From Ralstonia wenshanensis (lineage in GTDB: Bacteria > Pseudomonadota > Gammaproteobacteria > Burkholderiales > Burkholderiaceae), in assembly GCF_021173085.1 (NCBI RefSeq), contig NZ_CP076413.1, forward strand, positions 3,251,501-3,315,500: a stretch of DNA of 64,000 nt, in the 5' to 3' direction. Each line of letters begins with the position of its first letter. The stretch's first letter is position 1. Below are positions 37,275 to 45,832 of this stretch, piece after piece. The notes beneath the pieces were generated by a model that saw nothing but the letters and a program-made list of their open reading frames with translations, ran no database searches and had not been told where the DNA came from. The position numbers and the translations under genes were made by a program.

Positions 37275-38237
37275 ATGACCGCCTCCCCCGATTCCTGGCT
37301 GCTGCTGATCGTCAGCCTGCCGACTGCCCGAGCGACCGCGCGCATGCGTATCTGGCGCGCCATCAAGGCCATCGGCTGTGCGGCCTTGCGTGATGGCGTC
37401 TACCTGCTGCCTGCGCGTGCGGAACACGCGGCGCAGCTCAACGAACTGGCAGACGAGACGTTGCAGGAAGACGGCCAGGCCTGGGTACTGCGCGTGCAGG
37501 CCAGCGATGCGGCGGAAGACGCGGCCTACCGCGCCCTCTTCGACCGCACGCCCGACTACGCCGAGTGGCTGGCCGAGCTGTCTGAAGCACGCAAGACGCT
37601 TCCCGAGCTGCCCAGCGCCGAGCGCAACCGGCTGCTGCGCCGCCACGCCCGCGCCTACGAGGCCATCCGCAAGATCGACTTTTTCTCCAACGAAGCGACC
37701 GTGCGCGCCGATGCGCAATGGCGCGACTTTGCTGCGGCGGCCGAAGCCACGCAATCGCCGGGCGAACCGCGCGCCGCTTCCGGCGGCATCCCGCGCCGTG
37801 ATCGCACGCAGTACCAAGGCCGCCTTTGGGCAACACGTCGGCACCTGTGGGTGGACCGCGTTGCCAGCGCCTGGCTCATCCAGCGCTTCATCGATCCGCA
37901 CGCGCGCTTCCTGTGGCTCGACAGCCCGGCCGATTGCCCCGCCGATGCGCTCGGCTTCGACTTTGACGGTGCCGCCTTCACGCATGTGGGCGAGCGCGTT
38001 TCGTTCGAGGTGCTCATCGCCAGCTTTGGGCTGGACGACGATGCGGGACTCGCGCACGTAGGCGCCATGGTCCATGCGCTCGACGTGGGCGGCGCGGCCA
38101 CGCCTGAAGCCGGCGGGTTCGAAGCCATCATGGCGGGCGCCCGCAAACGGCTGGCCGATGACGATGCGCTGCTCGCAGAGATCGGCACCGTGCTCGATTC
38201 GCTGTACGTGCACTTTTCCGCCAGCCGGAAGCCATGA
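37275..38237 (+). CDS. chrB: Chromate resistance protein ChrB
   Basis: The protein is about 320 residues. Its N-terminal domain opens WLLLIVSLPTARATARMRIW (ChrB_N) with LRDGVYLLPA, and the C-terminal domain has RRHLWVDRVASAWLIQRFIDP and ALGFDFDGAAFTHVGERVSFE (ChrB_C). ChrB is a chromate-responsive regulator or accessory factor of ChrA. I use the ATG at 37275, and an in-frame ATG at 37251 would add eight residues. It is 26 bp upstream of chrA and is evidently co-transcribed. Confidence 0.9.
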   Translation: MTASPDSWLLLIVSLPTARATARMRIWRAIKAIGCAALRDGVYLLPARAEHAAQLNELADETLQEDGQAWVLRVQASDAAEDAAYRALFDRTPDYAEWLAELSEARKTLPELPSAERNRLLRRHARAYEAIRKIDFFSNEATVRADAQWRDFAAAAEATQSPGEPRAASGGIPRRDRTQYQGRLWATRRHLWVDRVASAWLIQRFIDPHARFLWLDSPADCPADALGFDFDGAAFTHVGERVSFEVLIASFGLDDDAGLAHVGAMVHALDVGGAATPEAGGFEAIMAGARKRLADDDALLAEIGTVLDSLYVHFSASRKP

Positions 38238-38263
38238 CCGCTCTCACCCGTTGCAGGTAGCTC

Positions 38264-39436
38264 ATGAACAATGCCCCCGAACGCCCCACCTACACGCTGC
38301 GGCAACTGCTGCTGTATTTCCTGCGGCTTGGCGCACTCGGCTTTGGTGGCCCGGTGGCGCTTGCCGGCTACATGCGCCGCGACCTGGTGGACACCCGACA
38401 GTGGATCACCGAGGCGGACTACAAGGAAGGCCTCGCGCTCGCCCAGCTCGCGCCGGGGCCGCTGGCCGCGCAACTGGCCATCTACCTCGGCTACGTGCAC
38501 TTCCGCATCGTCGGCGCCACGCTGGTCGGCATGGCCTTCGTGCTGCCGTCGTTCCTGATGGTGGTGGCGCTGGGCTGGGCCTATGTGCGCTTTGGCGGGC
38601 TGACGTGGATGCAGTCGGTGTTCTACGGCGTGGGCGCGGCGGTGATCGGCATCATCGCCATCAGCGCGCACAAGCTCACCACCAGGAGCGTCGGCAAAGA
38701 CAAGCTGCTGTGGGCCGTCTACCTGCTCCTGGCGGCAGTGACCGTGGTGACTGAATCCGAAGTGGCGTGGCTCTTCCTGGCGGCCGGCGTTCTGGTGTGG
38801 TTCTGGCGTGCGCCGCCCAAGTGGCTGCGCCAGGGCCGCATGAACGCGGTTGCCGTCGCACCCGTCGCGGCCGCCAGTGGTTTGTTGAGCGCAGTCGATT
38901 CACCTCTGCTTGCGCAGCTTGGCGCGTTCTTCGCCAAGGCCGGGGCGTTCGTATTCGGCTCGGGGCTCGCCATCGTGCCGTTCCTCTATGGCGGTGTGGT
39001 CACCGAGCACCACTGGCTCAACGATAAGCAATTCGTCGACGCGGTGGCCGTGGCGATGATCACGCCCGGCCCGGTGGTCATCACCGTCGGCTTTATTGGC
39101 TACCTGGTGGCGGGCCTGCCCGGCGCGTGCGTGGCCGCCCTCGGCACGTTCCTGCCGTGCTACCTCTTCACCATCCTGCCGGCGCCGTACTTCAAGAAAT
39201 ACGGCAAGCTGCCCGCCATCCTGGCCTTTGTCGATGGCGTAACGGCGGCGGCCGTGGGCGCCATTGCCGGCGCGGTGATCGTGCTGGCCAAGCGCTCCAT
39301 CGTCGATGCGCCGACGGCACTCTTGGCCGTGGCCACCGTGTTGCTGCTGGTGAAGTTCAAGAGGCTTCCCGAACCGGTGATTGTGGCGGGGGCAGCCTTG
39401 CTGGGCGTGGCGCTGTATCCGCTGCTGCATCGCTGA
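38264..39436 (+). CDS. chrA: Chromate transporter ChrA
   Basis: The 390-residue membrane protein has two homologous CHR halves. The N-half has LGALGFGGPVALAGYMRRDLV and LAQLAPGPLAAQLAIYLGY. The C-half has FGSGLAIVPFLYGG and AVAMITPGPVVITVGFIGY. It extrudes chromate (and perhaps sulfate) across the inner membrane. The two-domain length is normal for the long-chain CHR family. It lies directly behind chrB. Confidence 0.95.
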   Translation: MNNAPERPTYTLRQLLLYFLRLGALGFGGPVALAGYMRRDLVDTRQWITEADYKEGLALAQLAPGPLAAQLAIYLGYVHFRIVGATLVGMAFVLPSFLMVVALGWAYVRFGGLTWMQSVFYGVGAAVIGIIAISAHKLTTRSVGKDKLLWAVYLLLAAVTVVTESEVAWLFLAAGVLVWFWRAPPKWLRQGRMNAVAVAPVAAASGLLSAVDSPLLAQLGAFFAKAGAFVFGSGLAIVPFLYGGVVTEHHWLNDKQFVDAVAVAMITPGPVVITVGFIGYLVAGLPGACVAALGTFLPCYLFTILPAPYFKKYGKLPAILAFVDGVTAAAVGAIAGAVIVLAKRSIVDAPTALLAVATVLLLVKFKRLPEPVIVAGAALLGVALYPLLHR

Positions 39437-39612
39437 TACACGATCGGCGCCCCCGTCGCGCGCCGCAATATCTTCGGCGGGCCGCAAGCGTTTGCAACCC
39501 AAATGGGTGAGACCACACCCGCCCAAGCGGCGTTACGATTGGTTTCAATTCGACCAAAGTGCGTGCCATGGCCGGGACTATCCTTCGGGCACCCCCAACC
39601 GAGGAGACAACC

Positions 39613-40788
39613 ATGAAAACAACTTATCGGAACATCCTCCTTGCATTGCCCCTGCCATTCCTCATCGCTGCATGCGGCGGCGGGGATGGCGGTACGGCTG
39701 CCGGCACGGGCACCCTCCATGTCTCGATGACGGACGCACCGTCCTGCGGTTTTGATCACGTCTACGTCACCGTCAACAAGGTGCGCGTGAACGCCAGTGC
39801 GTCAGCGGCAGACACCGACGCCGGCTGGACCGACATCGCGTTGGCCACACCGCAGAAGGTCGATCTGCTATCCCTCACCAACGGCGTGCTGACTGACCTC
39901 GGTACGGCCCCGCTGCCCGCCGGGCAATATCAGCAGTTGCGCCTGGTGCTGTCTCCAAATCAGGGCAACACACTGGCCAATTCCGTGGTGGTGACGGGCT
40001 CGTCGACCGAGCAGGCGCTGGCCACCCCGAGCGCCGCACAGAGCGGCTACAAGATCATCCAACCCTTCACGGTGCAGCCCAACACGCTGGTCGATCTGGT
40101 GCTGGATTTCAATGCCTGCAAATCGATCGTGCAGCAGGGCAATGGCGGCTACAGCCTCAAGCCGGTCGTCACGGCAACGCCCACAGTGGTGAGCGGTTCG
40201 ATTACCGGCTACGTGCCCACCGCACAGGCCGGCGCCACGGTGTATGCCGAACAGAACGGCCAGGTCATCCGCGGCACGGTGGCAGACGCCACGGGCAAGT
40301 TCGTGCTGTCGCCGCTGGTGCAGAGCAGCACCAATGGTGCGTATGACGTGGTGATCGTGGACAACACGCTGCCGAGCGGCCATGCCACGGGCATCATCCG
40401 CACCGTGCCTGTCACGGCCAGCACCACGACCACGGTCTCCACCAAGGGCGCGCCGATCACGCTGCCGGCCTCGACCACCAATACCGCCTCCGGCACGGCC
40501 ACCGCATCGGCGCAGGCCACGTTGCGCGCGCTGCAAACGGTGAACTCGGTGTCGTACGAGATCACCTCGACCAATGCCAACCTCGATACCGGCGCGTACT
40601 CGCTGGCATTGCCCGCAGCCGCGCCGTTGGTCGGCACGTACAGCGCGACGCTGCCGATCGCGCTGTCGGCGGTGTCGGCATCTGCCGGCCAGTATTCGGT
40701 CCAGGCCACCAGTGCAACGGGCGCCACGCTGAGCAATCCGGTCAATGTTGCGGCCGGCAGCCAGACCGGGGTCAACTTCAGTTTCTAA
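39613..40788 (+). CDS. DUF4382 domain lipoprotein
   Basis: The 391-residue protein has a lipoprotein signal with Cys in LIAACGGGDGG at about residue 20. The N-terminal DUF4382 domain (GTLHVSMTDAPSCGFDHVYV, then LLSLTNG and YQQLRLVL) and a carboxypeptidase-regulatory-like beta domain (SGSITGYVPTAQAGATVYA) follow. The rest is Thr/Ser/Ala-rich. It is probably an outer-membrane or surface lipoprotein of unknown function. GAGGAGACAACC precedes the ATG at 39613. Confidence 0.83.
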   Translation: MKTTYRNILLALPLPFLIAACGGGDGGTAAGTGTLHVSMTDAPSCGFDHVYVTVNKVRVNASASAADTDAGWTDIALATPQKVDLLSLTNGVLTDLGTAPLPAGQYQQLRLVLSPNQGNTLANSVVVTGSSTEQALATPSAAQSGYKIIQPFTVQPNTLVDLVLDFNACKSIVQQGNGGYSLKPVVTATPTVVSGSITGYVPTAQAGATVYAEQNGQVIRGTVADATGKFVLSPLVQSSTNGAYDVVIVDNTLPSGHATGIIRTVPVTASTTTTVSTKGAPITLPASTTNTASGTATASAQATLRALQTVNSVSYEITSTNANLDTGAYSLALPAAAPLVGTYSATLPIALSAVSASAGQYSVQATSATGATLSNPVNVAAGSQTGVNFSF

Positions 40789-40828
40789 CCAGGGAAAAAA
40801 GGGGGCGGAGCCCGCCCCTCACAACACA

Positions 40829-40978
40829 ATGAAGAACATCATCCTCATCCTGTCTTTGGGTGCGTCGCTGCTGGGCGGTTGCGTCTACGTGCCGGTCGAT
40901 GGTCCGGTCGCACGCCCGCAAGGTGGCCCGGGCAATGGCTTCTGCCCGCCTGGACAGGCGAAGAAGGGCAATTGCTGA
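40829..40978 (+). CDS. Small lipoprotein, 49 residues
   Basis: The ATG at 40829 opens MKNIILILSLGASLLGGCVYVP, a clean lipoprotein signal with lipobox LGGC (Cys18). A Pro/Gly-rich 31-residue mature part with GFCPPGQAKKGNC follows. A GC-rich hairpin (GGGGCGGAGCCCGCCCC, about 40803-40819) sits just before it, and a strong terminator follows. The family of short 'CPPGQAKKG' lipoproteins is common in Burkholderiales. Its role is unknown. Confidence 0.78.
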   Translation: MKNIILILSLGASLLGGCVYVPVDGPVARPQGGPGNGFCPPGQAKKGNC

Positions 40979-41003
40979 GCCTTTGACATCAGCGCTCGCG
41001 CAA

Positions 41004-41035
41004 CAAAAAAGCCGGTCTGCGTGACCGGCTTTTTC
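41004..41035. terminator. Bidirectional rho-independent terminator
   Basis: GCCGGTC (41011-41017) pairs with GACCGGC (41023-41029), with an A run on the left and TTTTTC on the right. It separates the small lipoprotein gene from the convergent 79-residue gene. Confidence 0.9.
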
Positions 41036-41053
41036 TTTGCTGCGTTGCGGCGC

Positions 41054-41293
41054 TTACTTGCCCTTGCCCGCGTGCTTGTGCTGCGTGGATTTGCCATGCT
41101 GATGCGCACGGTCTGCCGCGCGCGCCTTGCCTTTATCGCGGTCCAGGCTGTCGGGGCCGTTGGTGTTCGACATGCCGTGGCTGCTCATATGTGCTGCAGA
41201 ACCACCACCGGCATTGCCCTTGGCCTGCGCCGACAGCGAAACGGTGCACAGCGCTGCCATTGCGGCCGCCACCATCCATTGTGCTCGGGTCAT
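41054..41293 (-). CDS. Small secreted Gly/His/Lys-rich protein
   Basis: The 79-residue protein has a signal peptide (MTRAQWMVAAAMAALCTVSLSAQA) and a hydrophilic mature part rich in Gly, Ser, His and Lys, ending HGKSTQHKHAGKGK. The ATG at 41293 is preceded by a long AGGAGGAGG site. The low-complexity, His-rich mature part could bind metal, but no family is recognised. It converges with the small lipoprotein gene. Confidence 0.7.
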   Translation of the reverse strand: MTRAQWMVAAAMAALCTVSLSAQAKGNAGGGSAAHMSSHGMSNTNGPDSLDRDKGKARAADRAHQHGKSTQHKHAGKGK

Positions 41294-41429
41294 CTGCTTC
41301 CTCCTCCTGGTTTTTGGTTCCACCGATTCTAGGCAGGCACAGATGAGAATGTGCGTTTCAGTGCAACCAAACGTAACCACGACCGCAGGTGCACCCGCAC
41401 TAAGGGACTAGCGCCTCCAGACGTGAACT

Positions 41430-41735
41430 TCATTTCCACTTGAAACCGATCTCCGCCAACCCTGCCTGCTGCAAATCCTCCGCGCTCATCACGATGCGGA
41501 ACTCACAGTCTGCGTTGAACAGCAGGAACCACGGCTCGGCCAGCGCGGGAATGTGCGAAGCCGATTCCACGTTCACGATGAGCACCGCGCCGCGATGGCC
41601 GCCCTGCTCGGTAAAGTACACCGCCTCTGGCTTGCTCTCGGCCATCACGCGCGGGATCAGCTCGGCGATGGAACCGTCGCGCACATAGGTGTTGAAGGGT
41701 TCGTGCGGGATCCGCACGTTCACGAGCATGCGCAT
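41430..41735 (-). CDS. Hypothetical 101-residue cytosolic protein
   Basis: The sequence MRMLVNVRIPHEPFNTYVRDG, then KPEAVYFTEQGGHRGAVLIV and PALAEPWFLLFNADCEFRIV, suggests a small ferredoxin-like alpha/beta barrel, as in stress or monooxygenase-like families (inference from pattern only). It has no signal peptide. The ATG at 41735 follows CAGGAGG. Codon use is native. Its function is unknown. Confidence 0.75.
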   Translation of the reverse strand: MRMLVNVRIPHEPFNTYVRDGSIAELIPRVMAESKPEAVYFTEQGGHRGAVLIVNVESASHIPALAEPWFLLFNADCEFRIVMSAEDLQQAGLAEIGFKWK

Positions 41736-41919
41736 GATTTGCCTCCTGGGTGATGGCCAGGGCAAGCGCCGCAGTCAGGCCACCACAGCCGCCACGGCCA
41801 TGCACGGCCGAACACCGTAGGTATAGGACGCGCGCCGCGTTAGCGTTATCAGCCGTCGGCTAGGCGAGATGGCCTAGAAGCCAGGATGAGGGCGCAGCAA
41901 ATCCGGTCGCGTCTGCCTC

Positions 41920-42741
41920 TCAATCCAGCGGCACCAGCGCCTTCGGCACGACGTATTGCTTGCCGTCGTACGCAAGCCGGTAGGTGGTGCGTTGCGGCTT
42001 GGCGTCGTGCGTCTGGCATTCGCCGGCCTTGTCGACCGTGTTGGTGGATGAAGACTTGGTTTCCGACACCGCGATATCGGCGTAGCCGTTGTGGGTGTCC
42101 GATGTCATGTTCAGCGTGCGCTTGGTCTGCTCGAACGTGCCGGCGCAGTTGGTATCCCATTCACCGCCCCCGCTTTCCACGACAACGCCGTTCAACACCG
42201 GTTTCAGTTGATTGCCCTGCACGGTGTAGAGCCACAGACCGGTCTCGCTGAACGGATTGGGCCGCGAACTGCCCTCTTTGGCGATGCGCACCCCGAATGC
42301 TATCTGCCCAGGCGCGACCACATAGCGCGCGGTATCGAAGGTGACGGAGCGGATACGCACCGCATCGTCCGACATGCGCGCGGGCAGGCGCAGACGCTGC
42401 CGGATGCTGCCGTTGGCCGTGTCGAGCACGAACAGTTCAAGGTCGCCTTCGTTACCTGCGTCAGCATCCTCCTGTTGCATCAGCGGCACCGCCATGAGCG
42501 TGAGTTCCGGGTGCGCGGGCCACGTGCGGCACACCACTGCATGCGGGCTGAACGCCTCCGACAACTGGATGCGGGCGCCGTCGACCTTGTAGCCGCTGCC
42601 CGTGCGTTTTGCAGCGGGGTACGCCCGCTTGATCGCACCTTCTACCCGCGCGGTACAGGCATCTTCAGCAGCGTGGACGGCTTGCGTGCCGAGCAGCAGG
42701 CCGGCAATGCACAGCAGATGAGATACGTGAGCGTGTTTCAT
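41920..42741 (-). CDS. Hypothetical secreted protein
   Basis: The 273-residue protein has a signal peptide ending VHA (about residue 24) and a mature part with scattered Cys (DACTARVEGAI, AVVCRTW, TNCAGTF, GECQTH). Segments such as DLELFVLDTANGSIRQRLRL resemble beta-propeller-like blades seen in periplasmic proteins. No family is firmly recognised. It is just downstream of an LprI-like gene on the same strand (22 bp gap), so the two are probably co-transcribed. Confidence 0.72.
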   Translation of the reverse strand: MKHAHVSHLLCIAGLLLGTQAVHAAEDACTARVEGAIKRAYPAAKRTGSGYKVDGARIQLSEAFSPHAVVCRTWPAHPELTLMAVPLMQQEDADAGNEGDLELFVLDTANGSIRQRLRLPARMSDDAVRIRSVTFDTARYVVAPGQIAFGVRIAKEGSSRPNPFSETGLWLYTVQGNQLKPVLNGVVVESGGGEWDTNCAGTFEQTKRTLNMTSDTHNGYADIAVSETKSSSTNTVDKAGECQTHDAKPQRTTYRLAYDGKQYVVPKALVPLD

Positions 42742-42763
42742 GTTTGTTGGTGGTGGCGTTCGT

Positions 42764-43756
42764 TCACTTCGGTATCGGCTCGTAATGCACCTTGCTGCGC
42801 CATTTGCCGTTGACGAGCGTTTCGACGGTGACTTTCATCTTGTCGCCAGGCCCCTGCGCGTCGTCAATGCGGCGCTCGACGGCAACCGGTACATCGTGTT
42901 CAACGGCGTACACCGTGCGCTCGTGATAGCAGCAACCGCTCTTCGCCCACGTGCGCAGGCGCTTGTTCTTGGCGTCCACTTCAAAGAACCCCAGTGTTTC
43001 CTGGATCAGCGCCGTCATCTCACCGTTGGGTACAAAGCGCTTTGCCTGCGCATTGAATAGATAAATGTCATAGCTCGGGCCGCCGTAACTGCCTTCGTTG
43101 CCGGTCTGGATGCCGAAGTCTTCTAGGCCATCGAAGTTGAAATCGCCAACGTTGATCACGCCCTGGTAGTCATAAAGGTGCGCTGAGTTGACCAGCGGCC
43201 CCATGCCCCCCTTGGGCAGGGCGACGAAGACCCTCGGCAGGTTGATGACCTGGCGCACCGCGCGTTGGCCCTTGTCATGAATGACCAACTGGGCGGGCCC
43301 TTCGCAGGTGATGTCCTCCTTGCTGCTGTCCCCCGGGCAGGCTTCGAGCATGCGCAGCACGAAGTCGTGCTGCTTCGCGATCGCCGTCAGCGGAAAGACC
43401 TGACCATTGACCGGCTCGCTTGGCTCCGGAAAAGCGGGTTGGGCTTCCAACTCGTCAATCCGCGTGCGGTACGCGGACTTCAATTCTTCGACGTCGATTT
43501 GGCCCGATGGCACGCGTTGCTTCAGCCAGTCGCGCTGCTCCGCCTTCAACGTATCGGTGTCGACACCGTGCTTGCTCAACGCAGCGCGGTACGTATCGGC
43601 CAGTTGGCTATCCAGCGCAGAGAGCTGCGCGTCATTGCAGATGGCGTGCTCGATGGGGCTGCGCGCAGCGGCGCAATCAAAACTGGCTGCATGCGCGGCC
43701 GCGGGCAACACAGCGATGGCAAAGGCGATTGCGGAGATGCCGCGAAATGGCGTCAT
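42764..43756 (-). CDS. Secreted protein with N-terminal LprI/DUF1311 domain
   Basis: The 330-residue protein has a signal peptide ending AHA. An LprI-like domain at about residues 25-105 has FDCAAARSPIEHAICNDAQLSALDSQLADTY and RDWLKQR, the family pattern with paired Cys. A second domain, with NVGDFNFDGLEDFGIQTG, resembles an FG-GAP/VCBS-like calcium-loop repeat. LprI relatives inhibit lysozyme in mycobacteria, and in proteobacteria the role is unproven. It shares its operon with the downstream secreted protein. Confidence 0.8.
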   Translation of the reverse strand: MTPFRGISAIAFAIAVLPAAAHAASFDCAAARSPIEHAICNDAQLSALDSQLADTYRAALSKHGVDTDTLKAEQRDWLKQRVPSGQIDVEELKSAYRTRIDELEAQPAFPEPSEPVNGQVFPLTAIAKQHDFVLRMLEACPGDSSKEDITCEGPAQLVIHDKGQRAVRQVINLPRVFVALPKGGMGPLVNSAHLYDYQGVINVGDFNFDGLEDFGIQTGNEGSYGGPSYDIYLFNAQAKRFVPNGEMTALIQETLGFFEVDAKNKRLRTWAKSGCCYHERTVYAVEHDVPVAVERRIDDAQGPGDKMKVTVETLVNGKWRSKVHYEPIPK

Positions 43757-44068
43757 TGGATAAACCCTTGGGGGCGGGATGTGAATGTGTGCGCGATTGT
43801 GCTGGGGAATTGGGCCAAGTGGTGTGCTTTCTTTCCGCCAATTGCCGTTGCAAGCATCGTTGGCGAGAACCGCAACCGCGCGAGAACGTTACGCCGACTG
43901 CGCACGATCCCAGCGTGATGGCCGCTCAACTGGGCCCATCGTTCTTGAGCCAGAGCAAAGCAAGCATGAGGGTGCCTCCTAACATGGGCTGGCGGAGGCC
44001 ATGAAAGCAACGATGTTCTGCTGTCGGCGTGCCGCATCGGTTCCAGACACGTTGATAGGAGAGCAACC
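43757..44068. other. Intergenic region without visible features
   Basis: These 312 bases lie between divergent genes. I see no gene and no striking repeat, only the expected promoters and a GATAGGAGAG ribosome site at the right end. Confidence 0.5.
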
Positions 44069-44368
44069 ATGTACAGATTCATCCGCACCGCTACCGTCAA
44101 GAATGCCGCGGTGCTGCCGTCGGCATTGGCTTTTGCGGCAGAGGTCACGGCCCACCTCAACAAGGCGTACGCGCTCAACATGCGGTTCGGCGCCGAGCAA
44201 TTTGGGAGCGGCAATGTTCATTGGCACTTCGATGCCGATAGCCTCGACAAGATGCAGCAAGTGAACGAGAAACTACTGGGGGATCGGGACTACGCTGCCT
44301 TGCTCGAAAAGTACAAAGATGTCTGGGCCGAAGGCTCCATGCAGGACACCGTCGTCCGGCTGGTGTGA
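44069..44368 (+). CDS. Hypothetical 99-residue protein
   Basis: The protein opens MYRFIRTATVKNAAVLPSAL, has AEVTAHLNKAYALNMRFG and WHFDADSLDKMQQVNEKLLGD, and ends DTVVRLV. The alternation of strand, helix and strand suggests a ferredoxin-like dimeric barrel similar to NIPSNAP or ABM proteins (inference). It has a strong AGGAGAG ribosome site. Codon use is native, there is no signal peptide, and no function can be assigned. Confidence 0.72.
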   Translation: MYRFIRTATVKNAAVLPSALAFAAEVTAHLNKAYALNMRFGAEQFGSGNVHWHFDADSLDKMQQVNEKLLGDRDYAALLEKYKDVWAEGSMQDTVVRLV

Positions 44369-44532
44369 GATCCAAGCGCAGAAAGAATGTCCCCCTCCCG
44401 GCCCGAATGTTCGACTGACCGAGCGCTGACCGGGCCCGCAGCGACTTCGACAGGTATTCAGCCAGTGCGGCACGGCAAGACTTTTCCTACCATGGCAAGC
44501 ACCCCCGCAGCGACAACAAAACGAGGTATGCG

Positions 44533-45012
44533 ATGGCCCTTTCTGTCTGCGCACGATGCCCGGCACAAGGCACTTACCTGCCGAACGACACACGCCATCC
44601 GGTCCGCCCTGGTCTACGTAATTTCGTAACCGCGTTATCACTCGCGGCGGCGCTGCTCCCCTTGGCCACATGGGCCGCCGACCCCGTCGACGACGCGCTG
44701 GAGCAGTGCCTGAAAACCCCACACGGCCAAACCACGGCCGGTATGACCGAGTGCACGCACACCGCGTATCAGGCCTACGACCGGCAGATGAACACGCTGT
44801 ATCAGGCTGTGATGAGCAAATCCGACCCCGTATCGCGCGAGGCCATCCGCAACGCCCAACGTGCGTGGCTGGCCTATCGAAACGCCCAGAAGACCGCCGA
44901 CAACGCGCCGTGGCGAGCAGACAGCGGCTCGATGGCGAGCCCCGATATCGAAGGCCTGAACGTCGAGGCGATCCGGACACGCATTGCAGAGCTGGAGTAC
45001 TACCCGCACTAG
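44533..45012 (+). CDS. LprI-like (DUF1311) secreted protein
   Basis: The 159-residue protein has a long polar leader, then a hydrophobic segment ending ATWAAD (signal-like). The LprI domain has LEQCLKTPHGQTTAGMTECT, QAYDRQMNTLYQAV and RNAQRAWLAYRN, and ends IAELEYYPH. Domain and Cys placement match the 42764 gene's N-terminal part, so the locus carries two LprI paralogues. The leader before the signal is unusually long (about 30 residues), so the true start may be downstream, though no better ATG is seen. Confidence 0.75.
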   Translation: MALSVCARCPAQGTYLPNDTRHPVRPGLRNFVTALSLAAALLPLATWAADPVDDALEQCLKTPHGQTTAGMTECTHTAYQAYDRQMNTLYQAVMSKSDPVSREAIRNAQRAWLAYRNAQKTADNAPWRADSGSMASPDIEGLNVEAIRTRIAELEYYPH

Positions 45013-45497
45013 TTGGGTGGGGAAAAGCCATTGTGGATAACTCCCCATCTGCCTGTGAATAACTCCAGGGACAAGCGTGTTGGTTCTCCGGGGTCAGCGT
45101 GCAGACAGCACGGGAACAACTTCCCACCGTGTCGGCAGGGCCCGACGCGATCCCCCGCACTCGTCCACGCAACGGCACACACTGTCCGATGGGTTGTCCG
45201 TTCTGCAAGTCGTTGATGCCAAAGCGCTTTTGGTGCTTATCCACAGGACTTATCCACCGTTATCTACTACTACTATCTGTATACATAAAGAAGTAAACCT
45301 ATAAACCCTCTGTCGGGCATCGAGCCCGTGGCTGGGTTGTGGGCAAAGCAGCATGCAGGTGCTGGCGATGGGTGGAGCAACCACCGAACGCCACCGCCCA
45401 ATCTCTCGCGCAACAGCGTCAAGTGCTCCCCAAGCGGTTCCCGATATCGCAGGCTGACCGCCTTGCTGTAGCTCTATATTTCGAATATATTGGAAAT
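45013..45497. other. Intergenic region with clustered DnaA boxes (origin-like module B)
   Basis: There is no gene here. The same order of sites as module A occurs: reverse boxes TGTGGATAA (45032-45040) and TGTGAATAA (45054-45062), then forward boxes TTATCCACA (45237-45245) and TTATCCACC (45250-45258). Four CTA triplets (45264-45275) and TCTGTATACATAA follow. A block of 38 bases is identical in both modules. The right part holds the arsR promoter and operator. Confidence 0.72.
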
Positions 45498-45499
45498 AT
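45476..45499. promoter_or_regulatory. Probable ArsR operator
   Basis: ATATTTC (45476-45482), ten bases, GAAATAT (45493-45499) is a perfect 7-bp dyad in an AT-rich patch. It overlaps the arsR start codon region, as expected for an autoregulated ArsR repressor that dissociates when arsenite binds. Confidence 0.7.
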
Positions 45500-45821
45500 G
45501 GAAGAAAACGACGCTATCCGATCCCTCGCCGCGCTGGCCCACGGCCTGCGCCTCCAAGTGTTTCGCATGCTGGTGGTCGCAGGGCCTGCGGGTATGACGC
45601 CAGGTGCGATTGCCGAACGGCTCGACGTGCCGGGCGCCACGTTGTCGTTCCACCTCAAGGAACTGACGGCTGCGCGCCTTGTGACGCAAGAGCGTGACGG
45701 CCGCAACCTGATCTACCGCGCGGCATATGACCACATGAACGCCCTGCTGGGCTTCCTGACCGCCAACTGCTGCCAGGGCGAAGCCTGCCTGGAAGCGAGC
45801 GCCACCGACTGCAAGTGCTGA
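45498..45821 (+). CDS. arsR: ArsR-family arsenic repressor
   Basis: The 107-residue winged-helix protein has AALAHGLRLQVFRMLVVAG and the recognition helix GATLSFHLKELTAARLV. The C-terminus has NCCQGEACLEASATDCKC. A vicinal Cys pair and further Cys lie near the C-terminus rather than in helix 3, as in the ArsR type found with arsI/acr3 operons. It represses the four-gene arsenic operon until As(III) binds. The ATG at 45498 lies inside the operator dyad, and longer frames start before the promoter. Confidence 0.93.
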   Translation: MEENDAIRSLAALAHGLRLQVFRMLVVAGPAGMTPGAIAERLDVPGATLSFHLKELTAARLVTQERDGRNLIYRAAYDHMNALLGFLTANCCQGEACLEASATDCKC

Positions 45822-45832
45822 AGGAGCATCCC

